Source: Paenibacillus anaericanus (GTDB lineage: Bacteria > Bacillota > Bacilli > Paenibacillales > Paenibacillaceae). Taken from it: a stretch of DNA of 64,000 nt. A program made the position numbers and the translations under genes. Numbering within the stretch: the stretch's first letter is position 1; each line of letters opens with the position of its first letter. Below, one piece after another: positions 63,746 to 64,000 of this stretch. The DNA lies in contig NZ_RZNY01000010.1 in assembly GCF_003994475.1 (NCBI RefSeq), positions 62,001-126,000 on the forward strand, written 5' to 3'. The notes beneath the pieces were generated by a model, which saw nothing but the letters and a program-made list of their open reading frames with translations, did not search any database and was not told where the DNA came from.

Positions 63746-64000
63746 GTGCAAAAACTGCAGATAAAATAGCAACAGCGGTAATCATTACACTTGCGGGTTT
63801 TATCGTTCTTATTATGGCGGGGCTACTGGGATTCATTCTTTATCGTGGGGTCGGACATATTAGTTTTGACTTTCTGACTTCTGCTCCTCAGACGATTAAA
63901 GCTGGGGGAGGAATTGGGCCACAGTTATTTAACTCCTTATACCTGTTGATATTAACTATGATTATTACGATCCCTTTAGGTCTAGGTGCGGGCATCTATA
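63742..64000 (+). CDS. pstA: Phosphate ABC transporter permease PstA, 3' end outside window
   Basis: The first 86 codons of an open frame starting at an ATG that overlaps the pstC stop (ATGA). The translation (MSAKTADKIATAVIITLAGFIVLIMAGLL, then GGGIGPQLFNSLYLLILTMIITIPLGLGAGIY) has two membrane segments and the GGIGPxLFNSL stretch characteristic of PstA. A second pstB copy might lie beyond the window end. Confidence 0.92.
   Translation, partial: MSAKTADKIATAVIITLAGFIVLIMAGLLGFILYRGVGHISFDFLTSAPQTIKAGGGIGPQLFNSLYLLILTMIITIPLGLGAGIY

Overview
The window comes from an endospore-forming member of the Bacillales, most likely Paenibacillaceae. Evidence seen: an alpha/beta small acid-soluble spore protein, the sporulation genes ytrH, ytrI and ytvI, five YheC/YheD-type spore-coat ATP-grasp proteins, and a core block (accD-accA-pyk, fxsA-ytvI-citZ-icd-mdh, phoR/phoP, polA-mutM-coaE, nrdR) that follows the Bacillus order with insertions and losses. 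The genus is inferred from memory of gene order, not from a search. I saw no rRNA, tRNA, CRISPR array, insertion sequence or prophage gene.

Region 1 (1-21.2 kb) looks like a surface-polysaccharide and spore-surface island. It holds acyltransferases; a fused acyltransferase-glycosyltransferase; the rfbH-rfbF-rfbG set for CDP-4-keto-3,6-dideoxyglucose; four further GT2 proteins (two intact with TPR tails, one two-domain with a degenerate second half, one probably inactive); a collagen-like Gly-X-Y protein with several small relatives sharing its N-terminal module; a nucleotidyltransferase; and five tandem YheC/YheD ATP-grasp proteins interrupted by a GNAT enzyme. A reasonable inference is that these genes build and decorate a glycosylated layer on the spore.

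Region 2 (21.3-28.2 kb) holds a YheA/YlbF-like protein, a small membrane protein, an acetolactate synthase without its regulatory subunit, a DUF2249 protein, a YwiC-like membrane protein, ytoI, ytpI and ytrI-ytrH. Three CRP/FNR-like dyads sit about 41-43 bp upstream of the predicted starts of ilvB, the DUF2249 gene and ywiC, suggesting shared oxygen- or nitric-oxide-responsive control.

Region 3 (28.3-48.5 kb) is housekeeping: dnaE, a PgpA-like phosphatase, fatty-acid initiation (accD, accA), pyruvate kinase, and the TCA genes citZ, icd, mdh and a class I fumarase, with a consensus CcpA cre site before citZ.

Region 4 (46.7-64 kb) centres on phosphate control. phoR and phoP are followed by a catabolic operon resembling D-glucosaminate degradation, then pstB-phoU, the polA-mutM-coaE-lytic transglycosylase run, an SASP gene, nrdR, and pstS-pstC-pstA (cut by the window end). 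Arrays of 11-bp-spaced TTTACA-like repeats (Pho boxes) precede phoP, pstB and pstS, tying the split pst loci into one regulon.
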